DNA of 64,000 nucleotides from Pseudomonas guangdongensis (GCF_900105885.1 NZ_LT629780.1:2666001-2730000), one strand, 5' to 3'; shown: positions 10,423 through 19,991, numbered from the stretch's first letter. Notes: generated from the letters alone by a model not told the origin. Numbers and translations: made by a program.

Positions 10423-10933
10423 GACGCACTTCTTCTGAGTGGTTTAATGGATGGCACATTAGTCAGCCTAAAGGTGAAATGCACGGAATTTTCTCGACGC
10501 CAAGAGCGGCTACCGAGCTGGCTTGGGCCTGTCACGAAAAGCTGCTTTGGGTCGAAAGCATTCGCCAGTAGCAGTGTCCGGTACCGTGATGCACAGGTTC
10601 TTCATCGAGTGCGCGCGCTGTTCGTCGACGGACGTGTAGTTGGTGTTCTGGGTGGCGCTCAAGCTATTGTCGTGCAATATATGCAATTTCCGGGTCTGGT
10701 GATTATCGGATATTGCATTGATGGTTGCCCGGTCCCCCCCACGACCTTGGCTGCAAATTTGCGGCCTGAGCTTCTGGGCACCGATGCTGCCGGGCCTTCT
10801 GGCGGCACGCACGGTGCTACGCGCCGAACCACCGGGCTGAAGCGGCCCATGGGCGGCAAAGCGCCGGCCTTTCGGGTACGGTATCGGCCTGTCCCACCCG
10901 GCATCGCTCTGCACCACGCCACGGAATCCTCCC
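10423..10933. other. gap between cyclase and integrase genes
   Basis: About 510 bases with no intact gene. The minus strand holds a fragment of integrase coding sequence (listed separately). The rest has mixed base composition, partly AT-rich, and I see no convincing RNA gene. It may be the scar of an integration event; no attachment-site duplication could be recognised by eye. Confidence 0.5.
10588..10674 (-). pseudogene. C-terminal remnant of a tyrosine recombinase
   Basis: Translated on the minus strand this segment reads HDNSLSATQNTNYTSVDEQR and continues AHSMKNLCI. It aligns without gaps to the last residues of the full integrase at 10934-12229 (HNSLSTTQNTYYNSLDEQR, then AHSVKHLRI). The His of the catalytic LRH is not kept and no upstream recombinase domain is visible, so it is a decayed end. 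It lies on the strand opposite to the intact gene. This points to a past insertion or duplication of related recombinase genes here. Confidence 0.7.
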
Positions 10934-12229
10934 ATGCCCAACGCACCGCAACCGCTGTTCGAAACCTATAACCGCTTTCTGGACCTGAACTTTCTGCAAC
11001 TGAGCGAGGAACTGCCGGCCGTGCGCGCGTATCTCGCCGGCTTTCCGCCCGAACTGCAGGTGGTCGAGGGTTATCTGGCCGTGCGCGGGTTCCTCAAGTC
11101 CTATGCCGGCAACGAGCCGACCTTCAACTCCTACCGCACCCATGTCGAGCGGCTGCTGCTGTGGTCCATGCTGGTCGCCGGCAAGCCGCTGCTCGAACTG
11201 CGCCGGCGCGATGCCGAAGCCTTCATGGAGTTCTGCCTGCGTCCGCCCCGGGACTGGATCGGGCCGATGGTCCGCTCGCGTTTCGTGCGTATCGGCGGGC
11301 GCAAGAAGCTCGAATCCGACACCTACGCGGTCAACGAGGACTGGCGGCCGTTCAGCGTCACCACGCCCAAGCGCAACCGCTCGCTGAGCGAGAGCGGCGC
11401 CGTTGCCGAGGAGCAGCGGCCCTACCGGATGTCCCAGGGCTCGGTCGCCCAGGTCTTCGCCGTCTGCGGCAGTTTCTTCCAGCACGCCATCGACGAGGGC
11501 CTGACCGAGGTCAACCCGTTCCGCGCGGTCAAGCAGAAGTCGGTCTACAAGCAGCGCAACACCCTGGACGTTTCCGGGCGCTCGCTCACGCCGCTGCAAT
11601 GGGGTTACGTGATCGAAACCGCCGAGCAGATGGCCGACGCCGAGCCCGAGGTTCACGAGCGCACCCTGTTCATCCTCGCCACGCTGTTCGCCATGTACCT
11701 GCGCGTTTCCGATCTGGTCGGCCGCGACAACTGGGAGCCGACCATGGGCGACTTCCGCCGCGATACCACCGGCAACTGGTGGTTCCATGTGGTCGGCAAG
11801 GGCAACAAGGCGGCCAAGATCAGCGTGCGCGACGACTACATCCAGAACTACCTGACCCGCTACCGGCGCCATCTGGGGCTGCCTGCCCTGCCCTCGCCCC
11901 ATGAAACCCACCCGCTGCTCAGCACCCTCAAGGGCCGCGCCGGGCTGTCCGACCGCCACTTGCGCCTGCTCCTGCAACAGGTCTTCGATCGCGCCCTGCA
12001 GCGCATGGTCGAGGAAGGCTGGAGCAACGACGAGGTCGACCACCTGCGCTCCGCCTCGCTGCACTGGCTGCGCCACACCTCGGCGACCTTCGACGCGCCG
12101 CACCGCGACATGAAGGATCTGCAGGCCGACCTGCGTCACAACAGCCTGAGCACCACCCAGAACACCTACTACAACTCCCTCGACGAGCAGCGCGCCCACT
12201 CGGTCAAGCACCTGCGCATCAAGGACTGA
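10934..12229 (+). CDS. tyrosine recombinase / site-specific integrase
   Basis: A 431-residue phage-type integrase. A long N-terminal SAM-like DNA-binding half (to about 200) is followed by a catalytic half with the Arg in MYLRVSDLV near 255, Lys in GKGNKAAK near 295, His and Arg in HWLRHTSAT near 377, a further His in LRHNSLSTT and the presumed nucleophile Tyr in TQNTYYNS near 415. All core residues appear present. It is longer than XerC/D (about 300) because of the N-terminal half. No partner genes, phage genes or clear attachment site lie nearby, and a decayed relative of its C-terminus lies 300 bases upstream on the other strand. Confidence 0.88.
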   Translation: MPNAPQPLFETYNRFLDLNFLQLSEELPAVRAYLAGFPPELQVVEGYLAVRGFLKSYAGNEPTFNSYRTHVERLLLWSMLVAGKPLLELRRRDAEAFMEFCLRPPRDWIGPMVRSRFVRIGGRKKLESDTYAVNEDWRPFSVTTPKRNRSLSESGAVAEEQRPYRMSQGSVAQVFAVCGSFFQHAIDEGLTEVNPFRAVKQKSVYKQRNTLDVSGRSLTPLQWGYVIETAEQMADAEPEVHERTLFILATLFAMYLRVSDLVGRDNWEPTMGDFRRDTTGNWWFHVVGKGNKAAKISVRDDYIQNYLTRYRRHLGLPALPSPHETHPLLSTLKGRAGLSDRHLRLLLQQVFDRALQRMVEEGWSNDEVDHLRSASLHWLRHTSATFDAPHRDMKDLQADLRHNSLSTTQNTYYNSLDEQRAHSVKHLRIKD

Positions 12230-12416
12230 ACCGCGCGCCTCGCCCGCCGTGTGCTCACCTAGGCGGCCCGCGGCCGCGAATCCCGTGGCCGCGGCGCTCT
12301 CGCCGCTCCGCGCTCCGGCCCGAGGCGGAATCCGGCCGCGCACGCCTCGCCGCCCTGTGCTGAACTGTGTTTATGCCCCCTATCGATTGCGGGCCAGGCC
12401 CGCGAGGCAGGCTGCC

Positions 12417-13034
12417 ATGTATCACGGTGAGCGCTTCAACGCCTGGACGCATCTGGTCGGCGCGGTGCTGGCCAGCATCGGCGCGCTCTGCCTGCTGGTC
12501 CAGGCACTCTGGGAGGGCGAGCCGCTGAAGATCGGCAGCATCGCGGTCTACGGCGCCAGCCTGGTGCTGCTCTACGTGGTTTCGACCGTCTATCACAGCG
12601 TGCGCGGGCGAGCCAAGGCGATCATGCGCAAGCTCGATCACCTGTCGATCTACCTGCTGATCGCCGGCAGCTATACCCCCTTCTGCGTCGTGAGCCTGCA
12701 GGGGCCTTGGGGCTGGTCGCTGCTCGGCTTGGTCTGGGGCATGGCGCTGGTGGGCATACTCCAGGAACTCAAGCCGCGCTCCGAAGCGCGCCGGCTGTCG
12801 CTGGTGATCTACGCGCTGATGGGCTGGAGCGCCGTGCTGGCCCTGGAGCCGCTGGCCAGCGCGCTCGGCCCCGGCGGGCTGGGCTGGCTGCTGGCCGGCG
12901 GCATCTTCTACACGGTAGGCATCGTCTTCTTCGTCCTCGACCGGCGCCTGCGCCACGGGCACGGCATCTGGCACCTGTTCGTGATCGCCGGCAGCACCCT
13001 GCACTACGTGACGGTGACGCTCTATGTGGTCTGA
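12417..13034 (+). CDS. hemolysin III / YqfA-family membrane protein
   Basis: A 205-residue integral membrane protein of the HlyIII / PAQR superfamily with seven predicted helices. Conserved features are HGERFNAWTHLVGA at the start, VSTVYHS near 60 and the DHLSIYLLIAGSYTPF segment near 80, with the metal-binding type His residues including HLF and HY near the C-terminus. I start it at the ATG at 12417, which matches family N-termini; the open frame extends upstream without support. Despite the name, cytolysis is not demonstrated for most members; a role in membrane homeostasis is more likely. It stands alone between the integrase and the EAL gene. Confidence 0.88.
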   Translation: MYHGERFNAWTHLVGAVLASIGALCLLVQALWEGEPLKIGSIAVYGASLVLLYVVSTVYHSVRGRAKAIMRKLDHLSIYLLIAGSYTPFCVVSLQGPWGWSLLGLVWGMALVGILQELKPRSEARRLSLVIYALMGWSAVLALEPLASALGPGGLGWLLAGGIFYTVGIVFFVLDRRLRHGHGIWHLFVIAGSTLHYVTVTLYVV

Positions 13035-13121
13035 GGCCCGCCGCAGAGGGCGCGGCGCCAAGCACGACGGGCGCTCTCCCCGCTCGCCCGGCCATGTCTT
13101 TTCAATCTCTGCATATATCCA

Positions 13122-13154
13122 TAAGTGCTTTCCGCAGCAAAAATAAAGCACTTA
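13122..13154. repeat. 10-bp perfect inverted repeat
   Basis: TAAGTGCTTT and AAAGCACTTA are separated by 13 bases, in an AT-rich pocket within otherwise GC-rich DNA between hemolysin III and the EAL gene. It could terminate the former or be an operator for the latter; there is no T-run directly after it. Confidence 0.5.
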
Positions 13155-13252
13155 AGATCATAAGCAGACAAGCCCGCGCGCCCCGCCGCGCCGGTCGGGG
13201 TCGCCCGTCGCGCCGGCCCCGCACTCCCGATCCTGCTCAAGGCACCCCGACG

Positions 13253-14102
13253 ATGGCACTGGAAGCCCTGCAACAGCATTTCCGCACCGAACAGGAAACC
13301 CTCTGGGGCGACGGCCTGGCCCTGAGCGCCGCCGCCGACGGCGTGTCGGGGCACTTCGCCCGCCTGCGCCTGCACAGCCACTTCCAGCCGCTGCTCGATG
13401 CCGTCACGCTGCAGCCGCTGGCCCATGAGGCGCTGCTGCGCCCGCTCGACCCGCACAGCGGCGCCTATCTGCCGCCCAGCGCCGCTTTCGCCTGTGCCCG
13501 CACGCCGCAGGAGGCGGTGTATCTGGATCGCCTGTGCCGGGTGGTGCATGCGCTCAACTTCGTCCGCCAGCAGCCGGGCCGGCAACTGCTGTTCCTCAAT
13601 GTCAGCGGCCGCCACCTGGCGGCCGTGGCCCAGGAGCACGGCGCCGCCTTCGAACGACTGCTGGCCCTGTGCGGCCTGCAGCCGCAGCAGGTAGTGCTGG
13701 AAATCCTCGAAGCCAGCGTCGACCAGCTGGAACTGCTGCAGACCGCCCTGCAGGCCTACCGCAAACGCGGCTTCCGCATCGCGATGGACGACTTCGGCTG
13801 CCAGCACTCCAATTTCGACCGCCTCTGGCAGCTCACCCCGGACCTGGTGAAGCTGGATCGCCACCTGATCCAGCAGGCCGAGGTCAACCCGCGCGCGCGG
13901 CTGATCCTGCCCAAGCTGATCGGGATCATCCACGACCTCGGCGCCCAGGCGGTGTGGAATCGAGACGGCGCAGCAGCACCGCCTCTGCGTGGACGCCGGC
14001 AGCGACCTGCTGCAGGGCTACTACTATGCCCGTCCGCAGCCGACGCTGCTGCGCGACGGTGCCGCAACGCCTGCGGTGTCGCGCCCGGCGGCGCTGGCAT
14101 AG
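13253..14102 (+). pseudogene. EAL-domain c-di-GMP phosphodiesterase, frameshifted
   Basis: A stand-alone EAL domain, the family that hydrolyses cyclic di-GMP. The first frame (from the ATG at 13253) has the HEALLRP signature, FLNVSG, VVLEILEAS, MDDFGCQHSN and LVKLDRHL. At about 13954 the reading frame breaks: frame one continues as AVWNRDG to a stop at 14146, whereas the next frame resumes the family sequence with GIET, then GSDLLQGYYYARP, ending at TAG 14100-14102. The canonical V-E-G-I-E-T needs bases that are missing here (a net loss that fits 5 bases), removing the conserved Glu before GIET. As sequenced it would give an inactive 297-residue product. A sequencing error is the alternative. 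Confidence 0.75.
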
Positions 14103-14144
14103 GTACGGCAATCCGGCTGCGCCGCAGGGCACGGCCAGAACGGT

Positions 14145-14180
14145 AAAAGGCCCGGCGGGAGCGAACCCGCCGGGCCTTTT
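14145..14180. terminator. bidirectional Rho-independent terminator
   Basis: A perfect 15-bp inverted repeat, AAAAGGCCCGGCGGG and CCCGCCGGGCCTTTT, with a six-base loop. It serves the EAL gene on the plus strand and sbp on the minus strand, whose stop lies 22 bases away. Confidence 0.9.
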
Positions 14181-14201
14181 GCCTCTTCGCCGACCTGGAC
14201 G

Positions 14202-15203
14202 TTACTGCTGGGCGCCGTAGGTCTGGTCGAACACGCCACCGTCGTTGAAGTGGGTCTGCTGGATCTGCGGCCACTCGCCGAAGGTCTTCACCGCATCGAG
14301 CAGTTCGACCTGCGGGAAGCGGTCGGCGAACTCCTGGAGGATCGCCGGGTTGCGCGGGCGCAGGTAGTTGGCGGCGGCGATGCGCTGGCCTTCGTCGGAC
14401 CACAGGTACTTGAGGTAGGCCTCGGCCTCGGCGCGGGTGCCCTTCTTGTCGACCACCTTGTCGACCACCGCCACCGGCGGCTCGGCCTGCACCGAGACGC
14501 TCGGGTAGACCACCTCGAACTCGCCGCGGCCGAATTCGCGGGCGATCATCTCCGCCTCGTTCTCGAAGGTCACCAGCACGTCGCCGATCTTGTTCTGCAT
14601 GAAGGTGGTGGTCGCCGCGCGGCCGCCGGTGTCCAGCACTGGCGCCTGGCGGAACAGCTTGCCGACGAACTCGCGCGCCGCCGCCTCGTCGCCGCCCTGC
14701 TTGAGCACGTAGCCCCAGGCCGACAGGTAAGTATAGCGGCCGTTGCCCGAGGTCTTCGGGTTGGGCACCACCACCTCGACGCCGTCCTTGAGCAGGTCCG
14801 GCCAGTCCTTGAGGCCCTTAGGGTTGCCCTTGCGCACGATGAACACGGTGGCCGAGGTGAAGGGCGCGCTGTTGTCCGGCAGCAGGCTCGCCCAGTTCTG
14901 CGGGATCAGCTTGCCGATGTCGTGCAGGGCGTTGATGTCGGTGGCCATGTTCATGGTGATGACGTCGGCCGGCAGGCCGTCGATCACCGCGCGGGCCTGC
15001 TTGCTGGAACCGCCATGGGACATCTGGATCTGCAGCGGCTTGTTGCCCTCGGCCTGCCAGTGCTTCTGGAAGGCCACGTTGTATTCCTTGTAGAAGTCGC
15101 GCATCACGTCGTAGGAGACGTTGAGCAGCGTGGCGGCCTGGGCGGCGCCGGAAGCCAGCGCCACGCTGGCGGCCAGCAGGGAGGAAGTGAGCAGTCGCTT
15201 CAT
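14202..15203 (-). CDS. sbp: sulfate ABC transporter substrate-binding protein
   Basis: A 333-residue periplasmic protein that binds sulfate (or thiosulfate) and delivers it to the CysTWA transporter. A cleavable Sec signal peptide (about 1-23, ending AAQA) precedes the mature domain. Family motifs include LNVSYDVMRDFYKEYN, MSHGGSSKQARAV, NPKTSGNGRY and TYGAQQ near the C-terminus. No permease or ATPase genes are adjacent, as is usual for sbp. It is divergent from lsfA across an AT-rich 240-base region, which fits shared control by sulfur status (CysB family), an inference. Confidence 0.95.
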   Translation of the reverse strand: MKRLLTSSLLAASVALASGAAQAATLLNVSYDVMRDFYKEYNVAFQKHWQAEGNKPLQIQMSHGGSSKQARAVIDGLPADVITMNMATDINALHDIGKLIPQNWASLLPDNSAPFTSATVFIVRKGNPKGLKDWPDLLKDGVEVVVPNPKTSGNGRYTYLSAWGYVLKQGGDEAAAREFVGKLFRQAPVLDTGGRAATTTFMQNKIGDVLVTFENEAEMIAREFGRGEFEVVYPSVSVQAEPPVAVVDKVVDKKGTRAEAEAYLKYLWSDEGQRIAAANYLRPRNPAILQEFADRFPQVELLDAVKTFGEWPQIQQTHFNDGGVFDQTYGAQQ

Positions 15204-15443
15204 CGGGCAATCCCTGGGGGTGAACGGAAGAAAGCCGGACTATAGGAAATTGCCGCTTATTCCACAAAAGAATATTTAGTTATCTTTATCTTCGATCATC
15301 GCATAAGCATGGGCGGGCATGAACGCCCTGCCCTTATATTCCAAAAAGAAATTAATAAATCAAAATTCATTCTTTTTGACTCTTTGAAATCCTGTGCATA
15401 GTGGCTCCACCCAAGGACATCACCCCTTCTGAGGAGCACCACC
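15204..15443. promoter_or_regulatory. divergent promoter region of sbp and lsfA
   Basis: 240 bases, strikingly AT-rich between about 15240 and 15390, unlike the flanks. On the plus strand TTGACT (15376-15381) is followed by CATAGT 15 bases on or TAGTGG 17 bases on, a candidate lsfA promoter. The AT-rich tract would suit CysB/Cbl-type LysR regulators, which have loose sites; no single site can be named. Confidence 0.5.
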
Positions 15444-16082
15444 ATGAGCATCCGCCTCGGCGACATCGCCCCCGATTTCGAACAGGACTCCAGCCTCGGC
15501 CGCATCCGTTTCCACGAGTGGCTCGGCGACAGCTGGGGCATCCTGTTCTCCCACCCGGCCGACTTCACCCCGGTGTGCACCACCGAGCTGGGCTTCACCG
15601 CCAAGCTCAAGGACCAGTTCGCCCAGCGCGGCGTCAAGGCCATCGCCCTGTCGGTCGACCCGGTGGACTCGCACCTGAAGTGGATCGGGGACATCGAGGA
15701 AACCCAGGACACCCGGGTCAACTTCCCGATCCTCGCCGACGCCGACCGCAAGGTGTCCGACCTCTACGACCTGATCCACCCCAACGCCAGCGACACCCTG
15801 ACCGTGCGCTCGCTGTTCATCATCGACCCGGCCAAGAAGGTGCGGCTGATCATCACCTACCCGGCCAGCACCGGGCGCAACTTCCACGAGATCCTGCGGG
15901 TGATCGATTCGCTGCAGCTGACCGACAGCCACAAGGTCGCCACCCCGGCCAACTGGCAGGACGGCGACGAGGTGGTGATCGTACCCTCGCTCAAGGACGA
16001 GGAAGAACTCAAGCAGCGCTTCCCCAAAGGCTACCGCGCGGTGAAGCCCTACCTGCGCCTGACCCCGCAGCCGAACCGCTGA
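15444..16082 (+). CDS. lsfA: 1-Cys peroxiredoxin LsfA
   Basis: A 212-residue thiol peroxidase of the Prx6 (1-Cys) group. The peroxidatic Cys is in DFTPVCTTE near residue 45; the C-terminal half contains the Prx6-type GWQDGDEVVIVPS-like segment, here NWQDGDEVVIVP. No resolving Cys is apparent. In pseudomonads lsfA is a sulfate-starvation protein encoded just before ssuEADCBF, exactly as here, and it is thought to handle peroxide made by the flavin-dependent sulfonate monooxygenase system. A strong terminator follows it, so ssuE onward may be transcribed partly on its own. Confidence 0.95.
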   Translation: MSIRLGDIAPDFEQDSSLGRIRFHEWLGDSWGILFSHPADFTPVCTTELGFTAKLKDQFAQRGVKAIALSVDPVDSHLKWIGDIEETQDTRVNFPILADADRKVSDLYDLIHPNASDTLTVRSLFIIDPAKKVRLIITYPASTGRNFHEILRVIDSLQLTDSHKVATPANWQDGDEVVIVPSLKDEEELKQRFPKGYRAVKPYLRLTPQPNR

Positions 16083-16126
16083 GCTGCGATACCAAGGTTT
16101 CAACCCTCAAGCCACGCATGGGGTTC

Positions 16127-16158
16127 GGGGCCTGCCAGGCAGAACAGGCCCCTTTTTT
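16127..16158 (+). terminator. terminator or attenuator between lsfA and ssuE
   Basis: An 8-bp stem GGGGCCTG / CAGGCCCC, a ten-base loop and then six T residues. It is 45 bases after lsfA and 24 bases before the ssuE ATG, so it either ends the lsfA transcript or thins readthrough into ssu. Confidence 0.85.
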
Positions 16159-16181
16159 ATTCACACGAGAAGGAAACAGCG

Positions 16182-16769
16182 ATGCGGGTCGTATCTCTTT
16201 CCGGCAGTCCCTCGCAGCAGTCGCGCTCCGGCGGCCTGCTCGACTGGTCGCGGCGCTGGTTGAGCGCGCGCGGCGTCGAGGTGGTCGGCTTCGGCGTGCG
16301 CGACTTCGCCGCTGAGGATCTGCTCCACGGGCGCTTCGACAGCCCGCAGGTCATCGAACTGGCCGAGCGTGTACGCGAAGCCGATGGCCTGCTGGTCGCC
16401 ACGCCGGTGTACAAGGCCGCCTATTCCGGCGCGCTGAAGACCCTGCTCGACCTGCTGCCCGAGCGCGCCCTCGCCCGCCAGGTGGTGCTGCCGCTGGCCA
16501 CCGCCGGCAGCCCGGCGCACCTCTTGGCGCTGGACTACGCACTGAAGCCGGTGCTCGCCGCGCTGAAGGCCGAGGAAGTGCTGCAGGGCGTGTTCGCCGA
16601 CGATGCGCAGACCCGCTATCAGGACGACGGCCTGTGGCTGGCGCCGGAACTGGAGCAGCGTCTTGAAGGCGCCCTGGAACAGTTCTACCAGGCACTGGCG
16701 CGCCGCCCGCAGCACCTGCAGCCGGGGCAGCTCGAACGGCAATTGCTCGGCGCCCGCTGGAGCATCTGA
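16182..16769 (+). CDS. ssuE: NAD(P)H-dependent FMN reductase SsuE
   Basis: A 195-residue flavodoxin-like reductase that supplies FMNH2 to the SsuD monooxygenase. The flavin phosphate loop is [13 protein letters not shown] at the N-terminus, and [18 protein letters not shown] near 75 is the family FMN-contact motif. The ATG at 16182 follows GAAGGAAACAGCG, a good Shine-Dalgarno. It is first in the ssuEADCBF run; about 150 bases separate it from ssuA. Confidence 0.93.
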   Translation: MRVVSLSGSPSQQSRSGGLLDWSRRWLSARGVEVVGFGVRDFAAEDLLHGRFDSPQVIELAERVREADGLLVATPVYKAAYSGALKTLLDLLPERALARQVVLPLATAGSPAHLLALDYALKPVLAALKAEEVLQGVFADDAQTRYQDDGLWLAPELEQRLEGALEQFYQALARRPQHLQPGQLERQLLGARWSI

Positions 16770-16920
16770 ACCACCGATTTCCCCTTCGGGCGAGCGTTCC
16801 CGCGCAGTCCACCCGTTTCCAGCCTCCCCGTCGCGGGCGAGGCGCGCGAAAGTCCTCACCCGTCCGTCAACGGACCGGCAGGCATCCACCACCAACGACT
16901 TGCATATCAAGGAGAGCGCC

Positions 16921-17883
16921 ATGCGCACTACTTACCTGCGTCGCGGACTGGTCGCCCTGCTGGCCGCCGCGATCTCTTCCGCCGCCCTCGCCGCCGACGA
17001 GGCGCATACCCTGCGTATCGGCTACCAGAAGTACGGCACCCTGGTCCTGCTCAAGGCCAAGGGCTCCCTGGAGCAGCGCCTCGCCGCCCAGGGCGTCAAG
17101 GTGCAGTGGACCGAGTTCCCCGGCGGCCCGCAGCTGCTGGAAGGCCTCAATGTCGGCTCGGTCGACTTCGGCGTGACCGGCGAGACCCCGCCGGTGTTCG
17201 CCCAAGCCGCCGGCGCCGATCTGCGCTACGTCGCCTACGAGCCGCCGGCGCCCACCGGCGAGGCGATCCTGGTGCCCAAGGATTCGCCGATCAAGTCCGT
17301 CGCCGAGCTGAAGGGCAAGAAGGTCGCCCTGAACAAGGGCTCCAACGTGCACTACCTGCTGGTGCGCGCCCTGGAGGACGCCGGCCTGTCGATCAAGGAC
17401 ATCACCCCGGTGTACCTGCCGCCGGCCGACGCCCGCGCCGCCTTCGAGCGCGGCAGCGTCGATGCCTGGGTGATCTGGGACCCCTTCCAGGCCGCCGCCG
17501 AGCAGCAGCTGTCGGCGCGCACCCTGCGCGACGGCAGCGGGCTGGTCGACAACCACCAGTTCTACCTGGCCAGCGGCAGCTACGCCCAGCAGCACCCGCA
17601 GGTGGTCGGCGCGCTGATCGAGGAGATCCGCACCGTCGGCGAGGAGGCCAAGGCCGATCCGGCCAGGGTCACCGCCCAGGTCGCCCCGCTGATCGGCCTG
17701 CCGGCCGACATCACCCACAAGGCCGTAGCTCGCCAGGGCTACGGCGCCCAGCCGCTGACCCCGGCGGTGGTGGACGCCCAGCAGAAGATCGCCGACACCT
17801 TTGCCGACCTCAAGCTGATCCCCAAGCGCCTGAGCATCAAGGACGTGGTCTGGACGCCGCCGGCCAAGGTCGCACAGCAGTAA
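16921..17883 (+). CDS. ssuA: aliphatic sulfonate-binding periplasmic protein SsuA
   Basis: A 320-residue substrate-binding protein for the SsuABC importer. The signal peptide is about residues 1-24 (ending ALAAD). The mature part has [33 protein letters not shown] and [16 protein letters not shown], all typical of SsuA. The ATG at 16921 is preceded by AAGGAGAGCGCC, an excellent ribosome site; the open frame runs upstream but lacks one. It lies between ssuE and ssuD, as in other pseudomonads. Confidence 0.95.
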   Translation: MRTTYLRRGLVALLAAAISSAALAADEAHTLRIGYQKYGTLVLLKAKGSLEQRLAAQGVKVQWTEFPGGPQLLEGLNVGSVDFGVTGETPPVFAQAAGADLRYVAYEPPAPTGEAILVPKDSPIKSVAELKGKKVALNKGSNVHYLLVRALEDAGLSIKDITPVYLPPADARAAFERGSVDAWVIWDPFQAAAEQQLSARTLRDGSGLVDNHQFYLASGSYAQQHPQVVGALIEEIRTVGEEAKADPARVTAQVAPLIGLPADITHKAVARQGYGAQPLTPAVVDAQQKIADTFADLKLIPKRLSIKDVVWTPPAKVAQQ

Positions 17884-17992
17884 ACCGCTCGCGGGCGCCC
17901 TGCGGGGCGGCCCGTTCCACTTGCCGAATCATCGCGCGCATGAGCCAGGCCCACGCGCGCCCGCTTTTCAGCAATCTTTCAGGAATACCGCG

Positions 17993-19141
17993 ATGAGTCT
18001 GAACATCTTCTGGTTTCTCCCCACCCACGGCGACGGCCACTACCTGGGCACCGCCGAGGGCGCCCGCGCCGTCGACCACGGCTACCTGACCCAGATCGCC
18101 CAGGCCGCCGACCGCCTCGGCTTCGGCGGCGTGCTGATCCCCACTGGGCGCTCCTGCGAGGACTCCTGGCTGGTCGCCGCCTCGCTGATCCCGGCCACCC
18201 AGCGTCTGAAATTCCTCGTCGCCCTGCGCCCGGGGATCATCTCGCCGACCGTGGCGGCGCGTCAGGCGGCGACTCTCGACCGCCTGTCCAATGGTCGCGC
18301 GCTGTTCAACCTGGTCACCGGCGGCGATCCGGACGAGCTGGCCGCCGACGGCCTCAACCTCAGCCACGCCGAGCGCTACGAGGCGGCCGTGGAGTTCACC
18401 CGGGTCTGGCGCAAGGTGCTGGAAGGCGAGACCGTCGACCTCGACGGCAAGCACATCCAGGTCAAGGGCGCCAAGCTGCTCTACCCGCCTATCCAGCAGC
18501 CGCGCCCGCCGCTGTACTTCGGCGGCTCTTCCGAGGCGGCCCACGAGCTGGCCGCCGAGCAGGTCGAGCTGTACCTGACCTGGGGCGAGCCGCCGCAGGC
18601 AGTGGCGGAGAAGATCGCCGACGTGCGCGCCCGCGCCGCCAAACACGGTCGCACGGTGAAGTTCGGCATCCGCCTGCACGTGATCGTCCGCGAGACCAAC
18701 GCCGAAGCCTGGGCCGCCGCCGAACGCCTGATCAGCCACCTCGACGACGACACCATCGCCAAGGCGCAGGCCTCGCTGGCGCGCTTCGACTCGGTCGGCC
18801 AGCAGCGCATGGCCGCCCTGCACGGCGGCCGCCGGGACAAGCTGGAAGTGGCGCCCAACCTGTGGGCCGGGGTCGGTCTGGTGCGCGGCGGCGCCGGCAC
18901 TGCGCTGGTCGGCGACGGCCCGACCGTGGCGGCGCGGGTCAAGGAGTACGCCGATCTGGGCATCGACACCTTCGTGTTCTCCGGCTATCCGCACCTGGAG
19001 GAATCCTACCGGGTCGCCGAGCTGCTGTTCCCGCACCTGGATATCGCCCAACCGCAGCGTCCCGAGAGCCGCGGCTACGTCAGCCCGTTCGGCGAGATGA
19101 TCTCCAGCGACATCCTGCCCAAGGCGGCCAAGGCCGGCTGA
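17993..19141 (+). CDS. ssuD: FMNH2-dependent alkanesulfonate monooxygenase SsuD
   Basis: A 382-residue bacterial-luciferase-like TIM-barrel enzyme that splits alkanesulfonates to aldehyde and sulfite with O2 and FMNH2 from SsuE. Visible motifs are [30 protein letters not shown] (with the conserved Cys), [19 protein letters not shown] and [16 protein letters not shown]. Length matches the family (about 380). Sulfite released here feeds cysteine synthesis. It is followed by a REP-like hairpin before ssuC. Confidence 0.96.
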   Translation: MSLNIFWFLPTHGDGHYLGTAEGARAVDHGYLTQIAQAADRLGFGGVLIPTGRSCEDSWLVAASLIPATQRLKFLVALRPGIISPTVAARQAATLDRLSNGRALFNLVTGGDPDELAADGLNLSHAERYEAAVEFTRVWRKVLEGETVDLDGKHIQVKGAKLLYPPIQQPRPPLYFGGSSEAAHELAAEQVELYLTWGEPPQAVAEKIADVRARAAKHGRTVKFGIRLHVIVRETNAEAWAAAERLISHLDDDTIAKAQASLARFDSVGQQRMAALHGGRRDKLEVAPNLWAGVGLVRGGAGTALVGDGPTVAARVKEYADLGIDTFVFSGYPHLEESYRVAELLFPHLDIAQPQRPESRGYVSPFGEMISSDILPKAAKAG

Positions 19142-19154
19142 TGAGCTGAGCGTG

Positions 19155-19172
19155 CCCACGCCGGAGCGTGGG
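19155..19172. repeat. REP-like hairpin between ssuD and ssuC
   Basis: CCCACGC-CGGA-GCGTGGG, a 7-bp stem with a four-base loop, flanked by GTG and GAAC. It resembles the repeats at 31945-32043, which share the CCCACGC / GCGTGGG arms. Inside an operon such hairpins can stabilise or attenuate mRNA. Confidence 0.6.
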
Positions 19173-19199
19173 AACCATCGTGAAAAGAGTGAACGAACG

Positions 19200-19991
19200 A
19201 TGAGTACGACACCTATCCAAAGTCTGGCCCTGCGCCTGGCGCCCTGGGCCCTGCCGGTCCTGCTGCTCGGCGTCTGGCAACTGGCCGCCAGCAGCGGCTG
19301 GCTGTCCAGCCGCATCCTGCCGGCGCCCAGCGCCGTGGGCGTCGCCGGCTGGCTGCTGCTGACCAGCGGCGAACTGTGGCAGCACCTGGCGATCAGCGGC
19401 TGGCGCGCCGGCATCGGCTTCGTCATCGGCGGCAGCCTGGGCCTGGCGCTCGGCTTCGTCACCGGCCTGTCGAAATGGGGCGAGCGTCTGCTCGACAGCT
19501 CGGTGCAGATGATCCGCAACGTGCCGCACCTGGCGCTGATCCCGCTGGTGATCCTGTGGTTCGGCATCGACGAGAGCGCGAAGATATTCCTGGTCGCCCT
19601 CGGCACCCTGTTCCCCATCTACCTCAACACCTACCACGGCATCCGCAGCGTCGACGCCGGGCTGGTGGAGATGGCGCGCAGCTACGGCCTGTCCGGCTTC
19701 GCCCTGTTCCGTCAGGTGATCCTGCCCGGCGCCCTGCCGTCGATCCTGGTCGGCGTGCGCTTCGCCCTCGGCTTCATGTGGCTGACGCTGATCGTCGCCG
19801 AGACCATCTCGGCCAACGCCGGCATCGGCTATCTGGCGATGAACGCCCGCGAGTTCCTGCAGACCGACGTGGTGGTGCTGGCGATCCTGCTCTACGCCGT
19901 GCTCGGCAAGCTGGCCGACGTCGCCGCCCGCGGCCTCGAACGCGCCTGGCTGCGCTGGCACCCGGCCTACCAGCAAGGAGGTGCCAAATGA
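19200..19991 (+). CDS. ssuC: aliphatic sulfonate ABC transporter permease SsuC
   Basis: A 263-residue inner-membrane permease with about six helices. The cytoplasmic EAA loop that contacts the ATPase is [20 protein letters not shown] near 160-180. The ATG at 19200 is chosen because it follows a purine-rich AAAAGAGTGAACGAACG and matches SsuC N-termini; an upstream ATG at 19152 lies in the REP-like hairpin. Its stop overlaps ssuB by four bases (ATGA). Confidence 0.94.
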   Translation: MSTTPIQSLALRLAPWALPVLLLGVWQLAASSGWLSSRILPAPSAVGVAGWLLLTSGELWQHLAISGWRAGIGFVIGGSLGLALGFVTGLSKWGERLLDSSVQMIRNVPHLALIPLVILWFGIDESAKIFLVALGTLFPIYLNTYHGIRSVDAGLVEMARSYGLSGFALFRQVILPGALPSILVGVRFALGFMWLTLIVAETISANAGIGYLAMNAREFLQTDVVVLAILLYAVLGKLADVAARGLERAWLRWHPAYQQGGAK

